A stretch of DNA of 64,000 bases from the NCBI GenBank assembly GCA_046728175.1, contig JBKPEA010000066.1:10331-74330 (forward strand), given 5' to 3'. Position numbers and translations under genes: made by a program. Under the pieces are notes generated by a model. It had not been told where the DNA came from, did no database searches, and was given only the letters and a program-made list of their open reading frames with translations. Of the stretch, positions 63,894 to 64,000 are shown one piece after another. The stretch comes from JAFAHS01 sp046728175. Lineage in GTDB: Bacteria; Desulfobacterota; Binatia; Binatales; Binataceae. The number at the start of each line of letters is the position of its first letter. Positions within the stretch are counted from its first letter, which is position 1.

Positions 63894-64000
63894 CTAGATA
63901 ATTCCTTCGCTTGCAAGCAGGGCGATTTCCGCGGAATCGACGCCTACCTCATCGCGCAAAATCGCGGCGCTGTGTTCACCGGTGAGGGGTGGACGCCGAT
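63894..64000 (-). CDS. CaiB/BaiF CoA-transferase, C-terminal fragment at window edge
   Basis: Thirty-five codons including the stop are visible: PPLTGEHSAAILRDEVGVDS, then AEIALLASEGII. This matches the C-terminus common to CaiB/BaiF enzymes (GEHTxxIL, then IxxLxxxGxI). The rest lies beyond the window. Its stop is 2 bases before the GTG of the next CoA-transferase gene. Confidence 0.8.
   Translation of the reverse strand, partial: RRPPLTGEHSAAILRDEVGVDSAEIALLASEGII

Overview
The window is a high-G+C stretch of chromosome from a Gram-negative bacterium. Lipoprotein signal peptides, a TolC-type outer-membrane factor and an HlyD/EmrA adaptor point to an outer membrane. The gene mix is typical of little-cultured soil or sediment lineages related to the former Deltaproteobacteria, for example Binatota or Desulfobacterota-like groups: LCAD-type acyl-CoA dehydrogenase, SCP-x-like thiolase, HMGCS-like/DUF35 fusion, P450, CaiB/BaiF CoA-transferases, a PHA synthase, LutBCA and many TPR proteins. 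That placement is inference from gene content only. No rRNA, tRNA, CRISPR array, insertion sequence or prophage was found, so this looks like ordinary chromosome with a few decayed genes.

Layout. 1-4.1 kb (minus): edge of a secreted NHL-repeat protein, a CbbQ-type AAA+ ATPase, cysS, and a two-gene unit of a DCC (DUF393) thiol protein and a freestanding LeuA-type allosteric domain. 4.1-13.1 kb: lytic transglycosylase, fabG plus an unknown gene, erpA, queG, sirB1-like, and the lactate-oxidation operon lutB-lutC-lutA. 13.2-18.8 kb: phaC, an amidase gene behind a MerR-type promoter with a 19-bp spacer, a MerR/GyrI-like regulator broken by two frameshifts, and a methyltransferase. 18.9-24.8 kb: di-haem peroxidase-like protein, two divergent GT-C membrane glycosyltransferases and a UdgX uracil-DNA glycosylase. 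24.9-30.5 kb: lipid or acyl-CoA genes (acyl-CoA dehydrogenase, P450, thiolase, HMGCS-like/DUF35 fusion).

30.6-35.3 kb holds export functions: HlyD/EmrA-like adaptor with YtcA-like lipoprotein, a divergent TolC-like lipoprotein and an ABC-2 exporter. 35.5-40.9 kb holds a STY0301-family pseudogene, a His/Asp-rich repeat protein with a clear intrinsic terminator, a TPR (TTC38-like) protein coupled to a predicted beta-helix membrane protein, and a proline-rich secreted protein. 41.1-46.9 kb: copper P-type ATPase, esterase, KirBac potassium channel and amino-acid permease. 47.1-56.0 kb is one co-directional block: TPR lipoprotein, LolB-like lipoprotein, complete Dpp/Opp-type peptide ABC transporter and a bactofilin, which suggests an envelope-related unit.

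56.0-61.6 kb (minus) is the ffh-rpsP-khpA-rimM-trmD-(SPOUT)-rplS translation and secretion cluster. It is interrupted by an inverted secreted-protein gene between rimM and trmD and by a cysteine-rich lipoprotein gene before rplS. The last 2.4 kb contains a tiny membrane-protein gene and two adjacent CaiB/BaiF CoA-transferase genes, the second cut by the window edge.

The best leads are the freestanding LeuA regulatory domain paired with a DCC protein, the HMGCS-like/DUF35 fusion that lacks the catalytic cysteine beside a thiolase, the UdgX enzyme, the MerR-type promoter with its damaged regulator, and the TPR/beta-helix membrane pair. I did not find a system that I can claim is wholly undescribed.
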